From positions 99,945,905-100,009,904 of the forward strand of contig OZ020269.1 in assembly GCA_963971225.1 (NCBI GenBank): a stretch of 64,000 nucleotides of DNA, in the 5' to 3' direction. Below, one piece after another: positions 23,581 to 36,357 of the stretch. How positions within the stretch are numbered: the stretch's first letter is position 1; each line of letters opens with the position of its first letter. A program made the translations under genes and the position numbers. The notes under the pieces are model-generated. The model saw nothing but the letters and a program-made list of their open reading frames with translations. It searched no databases and was not told where the DNA came from. The stretch comes from Melieria omissa. Taxonomy: Eukaryota; Arthropoda; Insecta; Diptera; Ulidiidae.

Positions 23581-24268
23581 AAAACGTAATAAGTTAATTA
23601 TCATGATAATCCGTTGAAAACTTTTCCATATAATGAATTTTCTTTGCAAAAAGTGACTATTTTTACAATTTGTTTATTGATATTGACAAATTGATGAACA
23701 ACATTCGATAAAAAAGTAAAAATTTTGAACCACGAACATGTAAATACAGTACATTTCAATGTAGAATCATAAAAGTCGAGTCACAAGAACTTGAAAACTG
23801 AAAAAAATTGTAGTATTCTAGGTGGTATATACGTCTTACCACCGTGCTGCAAAGGGTTAATGCAAAGGTTAAAGATTTTGAGACATCGCTGGTAGACTCC
23901 CATTTCTTTTTAGGTAGCGCTCATCGAAGACACCAATCCTGTGTATCAATTTCTTCCACCTATCAGTTATAGATAACGTAACATGGCCTCCCTCTCAGAG
24001 ATCAACAGATGGACAACGTCATTATTTAGGACTGATAGCGATTTTAGTCGATTAGCGATTAGTCACTCGCCCTGGCAGAATTTCAATTGATTTACGTAAT
24101 CAATAGGTACAAGTCTGTAGCCGTATTGAGGGCGTTTAGTTCAAAATGAATTGAATTGAATTAAATTGAATAAGGCGACAAACATTATAAACTAACTAGA
24201 GAAACTTGGAACTTGGAACTAATGGCATATTTGAGTGTAGTGACTCTACATGCTGTAGAGTAATTCTA
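23581..24268. other. Spacer with a short shared segment
   Basis: No gene is seen. CCCTGGCAGAATTTCAATTG with TTACGTAAT near 24070-24100 resembles CCCTGGCAGAAAAACACAAT with GACGTAACT near 63653-63690, so both may be scraps of one repeat family. Confidence 0.4.
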
Positions 24269-24610
24269 TAGTATACTGTTACAAAAATTAGTTCTGCTAC
24301 TTAACGCAGGCGTAATTCGTTTCCCTGGATTATACTTAAAAAAATAAGATACAATTATTCAACGCAATACACCATAAGTAGTCACTTTAATTACAAACTA
24401 ACACTTTACTGTCTCTACAGTTGTTACTCATTGTACCATATATTCCAAAACAAAACTCCTCCCTCTGCGCTCTATTCGACTGCCTTTTATACCTATTTGC
24501 TTATAGCGAAGCTCGTTCTTTAACATCCCAGCATAACCTCGAGTTGTTTTCGAATATCGCAATGACGCACAATGGGGTAAACATGCCAAAAACCCGCGCA
24601 TTGCCTATTT
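24269..24610 (+). mobile_element. LTR-like repeat, copy 1
   Basis: The first part (TGTTACAAAAATTAGTTCTG, CTACTTAACGC, CGTAATTCGTTTCCCTGGAT, ATTATTCAACGC) recurs at 28580-28720. The last part (ACAATGGGGTAAACATGCC, AAAACCCGCGCATT) recurs inverted at 25886-25927. A TGTT start fits an LTR, but I could not define the other end or a target duplication, so the class is uncertain. Confidence 0.5.
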
Positions 24611-25885
24611 TATGCCGTAGTATCTAAACGGTTAAAGATAAATACCTCAAATTTGGACACCTCCTTCAAAACTCTTCAGAGATTGGCCCACCATAATTTT
24701 TTTTATTTATTGTACCGTGCACCGCCACCCTACAGTCGGCAATTAGGCATTTTTTAAAATCGTCATTAGTGAAAACAAAACACAAGTTTTAGTATTTAAA
24801 TCAACTCAAACTGACTAATGAATACTCTAGATTGTAGCCACGCCCCGATTTTTCGCCTCCTTTAATAAAATACCCACATAAAATACAATCATATAGGGTA
24901 ACTCGTATTTAAACAAAAACCATTTGATACGGGTTGATACGGCTCATAACGGATTAATGGGGAGTACCACGCCCACTTACCGTTATTAATAACCACAAAA
25001 GTGCAGATGACGTTGGTAAGTATATAGATATAATAAATTTTCCCAATTTAACAAAGTATGCTTATATGGCAACCCTACGTAAAAGTAGTCGTACCATGCC
25101 CATTTTTATGTCAGAGTTTAGTTAGGCCACTTGTAAATTCCTTGCAAAGTTTTATTGAAATATATTGCCTTTTGAAGAATCATCCTGCCTACCAGCCGAA
25201 AAAATTGATAAGAAATATTTTGTTTTAGCATATTTATTAATTCAGGTGATAAATCACATCAATTTTTATTTATTTATTTTTTTTAATACTACATATATGC
25301 ACCAAGTGTTATAAACGTACCGACCCATACGCGCGTTAAAAAGTTTTCAGTTCATATATATTTGTTTTCTTACTAAGAGACGTGAATAAAAGTCCAAAAA
25401 TCTAACCATTCCGCAGCTTTCCGCAGACAAGTTGGGTACCATTTTTTTATGAAGGTTCCCACTTATCTTCCTTAAAGATTTTCGATGATTCATGATGAAC
25501 CATAAAAGTTATACACCACGAAAGTAAGACATTTTCCTAAAAAATCGTCGTTTTTGCCCAAACTTTGAGAACTTATATCTTAACAAGAAAATGTGCCATG
25601 TATAAGAATTATATGTCAAATTAATTGTAGGAATATGCTTATTATGTGTGCTAAAAATTATTTGATTATGTTTATAAACAACGTTTTTATTGAGATTTTT
25701 GCACACCCATCAAAACAGTTACGTCGACAAAATGAAATTGAGTATAAAAACACCCAACTTTAAATGGCAATATAGCAGCCAGTTTTGGTCCAATTTACAT
25801 GCAAAAAGCGTTTTCTGACTGTTACATGCATATAGATTACAAAAAATCCCCAAAAGAAGTTAGGCCCGTAACTTTAAGATTAGCC
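24611..25885. other. Spacer without a recognised gene
   Basis: AT-rich. Short frames such as 25509-25706 on minus resemble no protein family. Confidence 0.45.
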
Positions 25886-26060
25886 GTAATGCGCGGGTTT
25901 TCGGCATGTTTACCCCATTGTGTGACGCCGCGAGACGTCTCTGCAATTATTCCATCGAAATTACTATGCCCTAAAAGTATGCTATGCCCGGAGCGGAACT
26001 CGTTCTTAAATATCCCAGTGTTGCTTTGCAATGACACAATGACGGCCATTGCGAGTCTGC
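25886..26060. repeat. Rearranged fragment related to the 24269-24610 repeat
   Basis: AATGCGCGGGTTTTCGGCAT and GTTTACCCCATTGTGTGACG are the inverse of 24565-24607. AACTCGTTCTTAAATATCCC at about 25997 instead matches 24513 in direct orientation. The fragment is therefore internally rearranged. Confidence 0.55.
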
Positions 26061-26198
26061 TACGTGAACCTTGAACCGACAACCGTGAACCTTGCTTCTG
26101 TTCTGATATGCCACATGTCCTTTTATGATTTCACTTTGATGTCATTGGATTTCCGTCTCATACAAACCAATAAACACCTCTTAAATTCTAAACTTATA

Positions 26199-27479
26199 TA
26201 CAGGGTGACGCAAAATTCATCATTACCTTATCGACAAAAGTAAATTTTGCTTTTACATTAATTCGTTTAACCATTCATTTAATCATTCATATATTCAATC
26301 ATTCATTTATACATTCATTCATTCATTCGTTCATTTATTCGTTCATTGATTCGTTTGGTCTTCACGAATTCATTCATTCGTGTTTTCATTCATTCATTTA
26401 TTCATTCATTCATTCATGCATTCATTCATTCATTTATTCATTCATTCATTCTTGCATTCATTCATTCATTTATTCATTCATTCATTCATGCATTCATTCA
26501 TTTATTCAATCATTCATTCATTCATGCATTCCTTCATTCATTCATGTATTCACTCATTCATGCATTCATTCATTCATTCAATCATTCATTAATTTTTTTA
26601 TTCAATCAATAATTCATTTTTTTACTCATTCATTTATACATTCATTCATTCAGGCATTCTTTCATTCGTTCGTTTATTCGCTCGTTGATTCGTTTGTTTT
26701 TCCCAAATTCATTCATTCATTTTTTTATTCAGTCATTCATTCATGCATTGGTTTGTTTGTTCTGTCACTCATTCATTCATTCATTTATTCATTCATTCAT
26801 TCATTCATTCATTCATCCATTCATTCATTCATTCATCCATTCATTCATGTATTCACTCATTCAATTATTCATTAATTTTTTATTCAATCATTCATTCATT
26901 TTTTTACTCATTCATTTATACATTCATTCATTCGTGCATGCTTTCATTCGTTCATTTATTCGTTCATTGATTTGTTCTTCCCAAGTTCATTCATTAATTT
27001 ATTTATTCAGTCACTCATTCATGCAGTCATTCATTCATGCATTCATTCCTTCATTCATGCATTCATTCCTTCATTTATGCATTCATTCATTTATTCAATC
27101 ATTCATTCATTCATGCATTCATTCCTTCATTCATGCATTCATTCCTTCATTCATGCATTCAATCATTCATTCATGTATTCATTCATTCATTCATCATTCA
27201 TTCATTCATTCATTCAATCATTCATTCATTTTTTTATTCAATCATTCATTCCTTTATTTATTCATTTCATTATTTATTCATGACTTAATTCATTTCTTCA
27301 TTAATTCATTCATTCATTTATTAATCATTATTTATTAATTTATTCATTAATTTATTTATTCATTCATTTATTCGTTCATTAATTCATTCATTCACTTATT
27401 CATTCATTCATTTGTGCATTCATTCATAAAAAACTCAGAACCAAAGAACACTGGGTGACAACTTTTGCGCCACCCTGTA
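26199..27479. mobile_element. TIR element (MITE) filled by an ATTC microsatellite
   Basis: Left end TACAGGGTGACGCAAAA (26199-26215) and right end TTTTGCGCCACCCTGTA (27463-27479) are inverted copies with one mismatch in 17. TA lies directly outside both ends (26197-26198 and 27480-27481), as for Tc1/mariner-type insertion. Only about 60 bp of unique sequence remain inside each end; the rest is ATTC repeat. No transposase frame exists. Confidence 0.75.
26262..27426. repeat. (ATTC)n array, about 1.16 kb, with three larger sub-blocks
   Basis: ATTC tetramers with frequent variants (ATGC, TTTA, AATC). Non-repeat landmarks GATTCGTTTG (26348), GATTCGTTTG (26687) and GATTTGTTC (26969), each followed by a similar TTC/CCC-AATTCATT segment, show that larger blocks of about 340 and 280 bp were duplicated within the array. 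The Phe-Ile-His-Ser readings on plus are artefacts of the tetramer. Confidence 0.93.
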
Positions 27480-27481
27480 TA

Positions 27482-28580
27482 AAAAAAATAAAATAAAAAT
27501 AAAGCAAATGCAATAAAGCAATCACCTGTTACGTCAACATTTACCAATTGATTAAATTTATTCAATTGTTCGTTTCGTTTCGTTGCGGTCTTGATCTTTG
27601 ATTTCGTCAGCCATCATTCAACGCCTCGGCAAGTCAGTCAGTCAGTCAGTCGTGATGGCGGCGGCGGCGGCGGCTGAAGCAAATATTCGGTCGCTTACCG
27701 CAATGTAAAAGTAAATCATTGTCAACCATTAATCAATGCGAATTCATTTCAGCTGTTCATGTGGCAGTCGTTCACTTAAAACGAAACGACAGCGCGTGTT
27801 TATTTGCATATCGATGGCACACGCCGACATTTTCTTTATTCGGTGCCTCGCTGCGTGCGGCAAATAAATCCTTTGCCCTAACCACATTTTTTCTGTCTTC
27901 ATGCTTATCGACTATCGGTCGCGATCCCCTCCTATTCAAGCATAAAAATTGATAAATTTCGTGACAAGCTTAAGCATTCACCGCATTGGCTTCGCATTGC
28001 AATTTCGTCAAATATAATAAAAATGTACGGCGTGGCAGACATGTGCTGCTCTTAGCTGCTTCTTAAATACACGCATACATACTTACATGTATATGTAAGT
28101 AGGAATGTGTGAAAATTTGAGCTGAAATATACAATAAATAAACACACACACACAAATACATAAATGTATGTATATACTTATGTATGTTTATATGTGGCAC
28201 AACATTTTAAAAGCCGTCTGCTGTTGTTGAAATGAGATGAGAGCAGCAAATATCAACAACATTCTGCGGTGTGGCAGTAATATTGCAGCGAAGAAAGTGC
28301 CTTCTCCCAACCCAAATAAACACATATCTACCTACGCATATAGCATTACTTATACACCTACACAAATATGCACACGCAGACACACACTCGCCCACTGTAG
28401 ATAGCGCAACCACTGCAAGCAAGGTGGTTGACTGAAAGGTAGTAAATTGACGAAATTCCACGCTGGCAAAAAAATGGTGCAAGTATGGGCGACAAACGGT
28501 GACAATGGCAATGAGGTAATGACCTACTCTAACCTGTACATATCATTTCAATTCGCTTGGTTAGCTTAGAAGAACGCATT
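27482..28580. other. Spacer with short microsatellites
   Basis: (AGTC)n at about 27632-27651 and (GGC)n at about 27656-27673, plus ACAT-type runs near 28070-28200. No recognised gene. Confidence 0.5.
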
Positions 28581-28720
28581 GTTAGGAAAATTAGTTCTGC
28601 TGCCTAATATACGCGTAATTCGTTTCTCTGGATTGTTCTCCAAAAAAAAACACACTAAAATTATTCAACGCCTTGTTCGACTATCTAACTAACTAACTAT
28701 CGACTTAGCTTCTATCTAAC
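28580..28720 (+). mobile_element. LTR-like repeat, copy 2 (partial)
   Basis: GTTAGGAAAATTAGTTCTGC, CTGCCTAATATACGCGTAAT, TCGTTTCTCTGGATTGTT and ATTATTCAACGCC match 24269-24400 in the same orientation. The match fades after about 28720. Confidence 0.55.
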
Positions 28721-30177
28721 TGACAACCCACTTTTTTACATTGTGTAGAAAACAAATTCAAAACTACACACAGGAAGTGAAAAACTCCACTTTCAAACTA
28801 AACCAAGCAGAATAATAAGAGGAAGCAGCCTCCACACAAAACCACACCTCATAACCTTTTCTTGGTAGGAAGTTGCCGTGGCAAAAACCAATAAGCAAAG
28901 CTGTCCAAATCAGGAAAAAGTGCTCAAAAGAAACGAACATTTTGCTGCCGAAAACTACTCGAAATTGACGTTGCATTGCCACACCCCGATTTCTGCACTT
29001 GCTGCTTCCACTTTCATTTTCAAGTTTTCATTATCCTCTTGGCAGGTGGAAAGGACTTTTTATTACGTTTTCAGGTATTTGTGGTTTGGCTGCAACAAGC
29101 ATAAAGTGAAAAAATACGCTGAACAGTCAACAGCTGACAGTGAGCAGTTCATAAAAAACAGACACAAACAAACGAGCTAAGAAAAGCATAAGCCAACAGA
29201 CTCACACACACGCACACAGTGACGCCCATCAAGCACAGGTCACAAGGCAGCAATGCGAAGAGTGGTTGCACTACTGCGAGATGCCTAACAAGCTTCAAGC
29301 AAAAAAAAATAGTCGAACCCAGATGGCCGCCAACATTGTCGCCTTTTAGGCGCTGCACCACTTTAAGCCATAGTTTGCCGCCAATAGACAAAAACATTGA
29401 GTATACCGCAACCGGTTGACTAAACGCCGCATTCGCGCTTCGGCTATTCCCATCCCCGCACAGCTAACGCCAGCCATTGCACACATGAGTACACACAACG
29501 CAAAATAAACTAGAAAAGCGGCCGTTTGATGGCACAACGTTGAAGATGAAATAACAAAAAAATGTACGCGCACAGCAATGTTTTTATTAACTTGGCTACA
29601 TGGTGCGCCATATTTGGGCGCGTTTACTCCTTTCACTTTTATGGCAACAGTTTCATGGTTGTCGTCGAGCCTCGTTTTCCATTAGGCTGCATGTACCGAG
29701 GGTGAGGGCCATACGCGAAGGTACATAAATCGTTTTGGCAAACATTAAACGGAAATGGCCGCGGACCATAAACGCTAAGGTCAACGTATGCTACCAACGG
29801 CTGCTTCATGTGTATACGTGTGCGTTTGTTTTTTTGTTTTGTTTGAGTGCGCATGTGTGTGTGTGTGTGTAGTGCTTACCGTGTGTTACATTTGGTGCCA
29901 CAGTTTGTTTTATCATGACGCCATTTTTGTTGGCCATTTTAGGTTGTGTTTTTTTTTTTGTTTTTTGTTGGCAAATAAAGTGATTAATTTAATCGTAAAA
30001 TGGAATTTTCGCACAGGCTCAGATTCAGTATTTCAATTAAGTTCAGTCAGCAAAGTGAGAAAGCTTGCTCAGTTGAAATTGAATGTGTGTACTGGGAGCA
30101 GCTAAGGGTATTTTTTTTAATAAAGTGGAGAAGAAATGAAAGAGAAAAGCGTTAGGACGTGTGTATATAAATTTGGA
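28721..30177. other. Spacer without a recognised gene
   Basis: Higher GC than most of the window between about 29200 and 29800, but the open frames there (for example 29346-29636 and 29639-29854 on minus) resemble no known protein. A (TG)n run lies near 29853-29870. Confidence 0.45.
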
Positions 30178-30710
30178 CTTAGGTATTTGCCAAGTCCTAA
30201 AAAAATGCATAGAAAGGTTTATAAAAAATAAATAAAAAAATTAAAAAAACCATTTTTCACATGTGAATAATTTCTGAAATTAAATGTTGAACAAACCTAG
30301 GTATTTGCCAAGTCCTAAAACAATCATGATTAGGTTTATAAAAAATAAACAAATTAAAAAAAAAATTTATTTCACATGTGAATATTTTCTGAAAGTGAAT
30401 GTGAAAAAAAACTTAGGTATTTGCCAAGTTTAATTAAAAAATAAAATTTGCATCACATGTGAATAACTCATGAAAATGAATGTTGAACAAACTTAGGTAT
30501 TTGCCAAGTCTAAAAAATTCATTATAATGTTTATAAAAAATAAATAATAAAATTCAAAATAAAATTTTTTCACATGTGAATAACATCTGAAATTGAATGT
30601 GAAGAAAACTTAAATATTTGCCAAGTCTAATTTGAAATAAAAAATACATCAGATGTGAATACTTTCTGAAATTGAATGTGAAAAAACTAAGGTATTCGCC
30701 AAAAAATTCT
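30178..30710. repeat. Tandem array of long (about 117 bp) and short (about 79 bp) units
   Basis: The landmark AGGTATTTGCCAAGT recurs at 30181, 30299, 30415, 30495, 30612 and 30690, i.e. spacings of 118, 116, 80, 117 and 78. Each unit also carries TCACATGTGAATA and TCTGAAATTGAATGT. Short units lack an internal TTTATAAAAAATAAA segment. Confidence 0.85.
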
Positions 30711-30914
30711 CTTTCTGAGTGGGTATTATGACACAGAAGTCAAAACAGTTGCATAATTGAGTTACCAGGATGCAAAAAATATTGTGCATACATTACATGT
30801 GGCCAACGATGCTGTCCGAAGGGGCGTGAAACTCATCAGAGATTACAATACTCTCTACGCAAGGAGCACCTATACCGGTTGAATTAAAAATTCACATTTT
30901 CTCACAAATATCTA

Positions 30915-31715
30915 ATAATTTCTTTTTAACACTCAATTACGATTGCAATTACATTCAAAATGGGAAGTTTAATGGGGTTTCGACAATACATTTTGATTTT
31001 TGCTATGTAGAAACGCAAAAGTTGACAACCTCACAACTTCGATTGTATGGGAGACGCCCTCTGGTGGTGAATTTATGAAACTCAATTAATTTTGTATTTT
31101 TTGTACTTAAGAATGTTGGCGATCGCTGAATAAATAATTGAAATCGGTTTAGTAGTTTCTGAGATACGATGTTTTCTCGCTTACTTAACTACTACATTTG
31201 CAAGTGAGGAGCCAATTGGCATAGAAAATGGTCAGTTTTGTATGGCAGCCCCCTTAAGACTTGGAGTTATCGGGTAGGTATGTTTGGAAGAAACATTTGG
31301 AAGAGAAAATAAATGTGTGTCGGTCATATATTTGATAAATCTGGGGGCAACCTGGGAGCAATGGGAGCCTATTTTATAAAAACGACCATTTTGTATGGGA
31401 GGCCCATCAAGGGTTGGAGATAGGGTAGAAATATGTGTGAAAGAAATGTTCATTAAAGAAAACTAATGGGGGTCATTCATATATTTTAACACTCTAAGAG
31501 CAACGTCTGACCAGCTGTGAAGCAATTTGTCGAATTTCCCAGCTTTTTTGTAAACTTCGACCTCGATGCGACGCCATTTAGCCCCACTCTAGTTCCAAAA
31601 TTGTTTGGCTCATGCACTTTTTTACCAAACCGCATATAATGAGAGGTAACGGAGCATCGATAACCCATTATTAAGAATCTCCATACAACACTAAATCCGC
31701 TCTAATGTACATCAA
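30915..31715 (-). mobile_element. Unidentified interspersed repeat, copy 2 (inverted)
   Basis: Reverse-complement counterpart of 8160-8915, 22 kb away. It has the same order of landmarks including GGAGACGCCCTCTGGTGG, GAGATACGATGTTTTCTCG, two internal AACATTTGGAAG/AAATGTTC blocks, GGCTCATGCA and CACTAAATCC. Divergence with small indels throughout suggests both copies are old. Confidence 0.6.
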
Positions 31716-32159
31716 CCTTATAATTCGCCACTGGCACCAAGTTCCAATAGTTCCAATAGTTCCTCTCTATGGTGAATGATTTAGCTGGTGAAAATTTTAC
31801 CTCAACTGAACCTTTTGAAATATGAAGCTTTCTAAACACACATTATAGAATTATTTACCTACAAAATTGCACCAATCACTGAACAAAACAGTTCATAATT
31901 CACCTAATTGGGATCATTCGAACTATGCTAAATAAAGCCTTAACCTTCATGAAACACTATTGGATTTCTTTTTTAATATACTCACATATTGTTGCCACAT
32001 TTATTGAAAAATATATGCAAATTTCTCAAACCAACACAAATTCCAAGCATTTCTCACTAAGCTACCAACAAATGCCACATTTACGAATATAAATATTCAT
32101 TGACAAACGATATCACTCATACGCCATGATGTCCCATACACGCATGATGCCTATGATGT
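31716..32159. other. Spacer without a recognised gene
   Basis: AT-rich non-coding DNA; TTCCAATAG repeated in tandem at about 31743-31762. Confidence 0.45.
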
Positions 32160-32163
32160 TTAA

Positions 32164-32893
32164 GGGGGGAAGTACCTCTCGGAGCCGAAAAAAAAGTCCT
32201 TTTTTGCGATTCAATTTGTGGAGAAATAAAATGGCGCACATAAAAATTGATATCGTTTATATTAAGAGCAATGTTTAAGGAAAAAAAAACATTTTTTACA
32301 TTATGAAAAAAAAAAAAATTGAATGACTTATGGTCGATCCCGTAAGACGTGTTGCCGCTGACATTGAAGTTGCCGTACACGATTCTGGCCGCAATTTTCA
32401 TCTGAAATCATAAAACCAAACATTTTTTTACTCGAGAGGGTTTTTTTTATCGGATAGACTACAATCTTTGCGAAATTCGAATATTAACTATAAAAATCAG
32501 TGTTGCAAAGAAAAAACGGCTTTTTTTGCAATAATTTTCGAGTCAAAAATGGTCAAAAAATAATTTTTTTTTTACGCCTGTAGTCTATCCTGTGCAGTTT
32601 TTTATGCTCTTTAAAATAAGGGCTGGATGAAGGAAATCGGCCAACAACTTTTTTTGTAATCATGCACGCCAATTTGAAAAACATGGTTTTGAGAAAACGC
32701 CGTTTAAAGTTTGCGTCTTGCCGCCAGTCGCGCTCAGCCGCTTCGGCGCCAACCAATATCAAATGGCACAACTTCCACAATTTTGACAATAGGCTTTTGA
32801 AATTTTTTGACTGATTTCTCAATGCTTATACCTGTCGATTAAGATAATAAAAAAAAAATCGATTTTTTGAAATTTATTTTCATACTTCCCCCC
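32164..32893. mobile_element. TTAA-flanked TIR element, piggyBac-type non-autonomous
   Basis: GGGGGGAAGTA at the left end and TACTTCCCCCC at the right end are inverted copies, with TTAA immediately outside both (32160-32163 and 32894-32897). A TTAA target duplication is the hallmark of piggyBac-type transposition. Length is 730 bp. No transposase frame is present. The terminal repeat is only 11 bp, so the assignment rests mainly on TTAA plus symmetry. Confidence 0.55.
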
Positions 32894-32897
32894 TTAA

Positions 32898-35800
32898 GAC
32901 ATTGTAACGACCAACACGTGGGAACAATTTTGCTACCATTTTGCATGCAATTTGTACAAATTTATGTTACCCGCCTAAGAAAAGGCAAAGCAACAAAAAT
33001 AAGGAATAGCAACACAAGCTGTACAGCCTTGAAATCAATAAACCGGCAAATGGGCACAACAATAAATTGCGTAATATAATTTTGTATATGCATTGTAATC
33101 ATTTGGGTTTTGGTCCATTTTCTCCAACACTCACTCGCACTGCATTCATTGCAAATTGCCAATAAATAGTAAATTCAATCAGAACAACAAACTGTAATGT
33201 TTGAATTTGCAATATGGAAACATATGTTTTTGTAAATGGAGAGCAATCGAGAAAGAATTTCATACACTGGCAACTATTAAGAAACAAAGATTAAACCCTT
33301 TTTTGGAACTTAAAGTTAAGTTGAGCAAAATGATGACATGGGTTGGGCACTTAAGGCGGATATCGAGACTTTATTTTTATGAGCAAAATGTGGTAATTGA
33401 GGTGAATTTGTGATACTTATGGTTGATTAAAGGCAAAATTTGTATACCAAAAGTAGAAGGAATTTGTTTTTTTGTATAGTTTTACGCGTTGACTTTATTG
33501 TAATAGAAATATGTGTCATATGGCTGCATGAGTTGGCCAATAAGCCAATCAACTTACAGCATAACAACTAAATCTTTTCAATTACTAACAAATTTGGTCA
33601 TATCTTCTTAGTTTCAATACAAACTTGAAATAGCAAAACAAATAAAACACACAAAGAAACCCTCAAATGTTATGCAAAAAAGGGTATCACAGAACTGGGT
33701 CAACAGTGAAGTGTTTAACTTGAGCATTTTGCAGGATATTAAGGCTCAAAGCTCACTACAACAAGACAAAAGTAGAAAATGAAAAAGAAGGAAACATTTT
33801 TTTCTGGTAAATCCCGCTTTGCATATTTTTGCTGGTAGCGTTAAGCTCAAAAAAATAAATTAATACGAATAGTGCAAATAAGAGAGAACAAAGATAAACA
33901 CAGCTGTGGTGGCAAATTCGGTTTTTTCATATTTTATTCTCTTCTGTGCTTCCATACTTTTGGTGGGTTTTTATATGATTTAATTTTTTTTATATTTATT
34001 ATATGTTTTTAACATAATTTTTTTTAAGTAAAACTGCGCTTAAGTTTATGCTTTTGTCATGTTTGTTTGTATAAATGAAGCGTAAAACACACAAACATTT
34101 TTTAATGCTCGTTGCAAGTGAATGAATTTCAAAACAAAGCAATGAGAAACCATTATATGCGAATATATATTGATTTAAATGATATTCTTTAAGTAATGTC
34201 TGCTTTGTATTTATTTTAATAAAATTGTTTTCTTTACTTCAAGGCTTGTTTGGAATTGTTGAGCTGAGCTTTGGCACAACAGGTCGTATGAGTGATTTTC
34301 TGCACAACTGACCATTAAGTAATAATAACACTGTGCAAGTCGAAAAAAGTAACTAGCGGGTGACCTACTCAGCGACTTTTCTAGAGGTATACTGAGTTGA
34401 GATCCACCAGCCGTTTGGCTGGATTGGCTTTAGTTTAAGAGAAATCCGACTTTGAATTTTGCTCATTTAAGTCGAGTTCGTTGCTTAAGTCTTCGAACGT
34501 TTAGCTGCTAATTGGTCCTAAATCGTTTTGAATATCGCTTTACTGTCTTTGGCAAGTTTGTAGATATTTGAACGATCAACAAATTTGCTTAAGACACCAA
34601 TCCAAAAAAAATACATTCAAACTGTGTTTTCGACACAGATGTCCCAAAAACCCCACTTTTACGTCGAGGCATAAAAACAATATAGCGAACCCTCGTAAAA
34701 AAAATAAATGAGTATACATTTGTAGAGAGGGTTGGCTCCTGCATCCAACAAACTAAAAATTTTGCCTTGAAAACGCTCCTAAAAGGCGTGGCTCGGCGTA
34801 AAATTTCAAAGTTTTTATCAAAAAACTAAATTAATCTCCAACTGATTTACACGATATGGGCATCAAACGATAGGTATTTTTCATACCTTTCTTTTTATGT
34901 GCAACATTAGATACGTAAGATGTACTAATAAAAAGTTTTAAGCGAAAAAAAAATTAAAAAAAAATAAAATTTTTTTTAAGCGAAAAAAAATAAAAAAAAA
35001 AATTAAATTTTTTTTAACGGATTTTTTTCTCGAAAAAATCCATTACTAAGTTACAAAAAGTTTGCTACCATATTGTAGCCTGTGAAATTCCCTTTACAAT
35101 TAAATATAAAAATGTATACTTTTGTTTTTTCTGAATATATTTTTTAAATTTTTTTCTAACTTGAATCTGGGTCCAAAGCCATTTCACCTTCGCAATCAAT
35201 TTAATGTTAAAAAATATATTCAGAAAAAAAAAAAATATCAAATGTTTTATACTACATGCTTCTTTTTTGCACTTACTTATAAACAAATTTTAAAAACATC
35301 TTGACATCAGAGAGAAAATTTCAAAACGCAGTTTTACTATATTTATGTTATGGTCTTTCCTTTTCCTGTTCCCGTTCCTTTTCCTGCTATTGCATGTTCG
35401 CCTACGGTTCACCTTTGTCATTTGTTGCTACTTTTGAATTTATTTTTGTTGTTATCTTAATTTCTGTTTGCATACTTGAAATCTTCTAGCAGCCCACAAT
35501 GTTTATCTGTTCAACTGTTGCGCTTATTTTCATATTTTGCGCAACGCCAACACAATCACAAACAAGGAAATTACTTTTGCTATTCTTGGCATTGTGGGCG
35601 CTTAACAAAACATAGCTAAGCATCGTTTTGTTGTGCACTTACTTGAGCATTCGGTTAAGCCGACAATGGAATGAAACCCAAGAGTCTCTCTGCGCATGTG
35701 ATACTTTTTTAAAGCATAATGGCAGCCAAGCGGTAACAGGAACTGCTCAGAAGTAATTACAGGCTGTCCCCACAAATTTGTACAAATCAAATTTAGAGTT

Positions 35801-36357
35801 GTTGTTCTGTGCTATTGCGAATTCTGATATATGAAAACTTTTAAATTAATTAAAATATTATTTCGATTAGTAAAAATTGAGTGCTATGCAAAGGAAGAAC
35901 GTGTTATCATTGTTGAAATAATTGATTTAATATTTAGTTCGTCAGGTTAGGTAGGACAAGTAGTTTCATGGTTAAGATGATTAGTGTATTAACAATTTAG
36001 TCACTCAGACTAGAATTTTACTGACTAGCATTTACAATTAGTTTGAAAATTATATAAAAAGTACTTAAAATTAAAGTAAAATAAAATCATTTAAGATAGA
36101 TTAAAAACAAAACAATGGCTAAATTGACATGAGATTTCCAGACCGGATCATCTCCCATAATGCCAATGTCAACTGGACACCAATTTCGTTTTATTTAGCT
36201 TCTTGCGAATTTTTTCTATAGAGGTTTGTTTGCGAATAAAGCAGACGCATTTCCTAACCTCAAGGCGCGCGTTATCGGTAATATCAAGTCACATATTTGT
36301 CAAAATATCATCGAAAACCAAAAAAGAGCAAAACCTGTGATCGATCCCACAGCAGAA
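32898..36357. other. AT-rich spacer without a recognised gene
   Basis: Poly-A and poly-T tracts dominate 34920-35030. Small open frames such as 33201-33413 and 35301-35489 have no recognisable similarity. Confidence 0.5.
35125..35229. repeat. Perfect 23-bp inverted repeat with 59-bp loop
   Basis: The arm at 35125-35147 (TTTTTTCTGAATATATTTTT plus TAA) is matched exactly by its reverse complement at 35207-35229. It could be a short fold-back or the two ends of a tiny element; no target duplication is evident. Confidence 0.7.

Noticed and set aside
26346..27338. Phe-Ile-His-Ser-rich open frames
   Set aside because: Readings of the ATTC tetramer in several phases.
29346..29854. Higher-GC frames as possible exons
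   Set aside because: No similarity to known proteins and no consistent splice sites seen.
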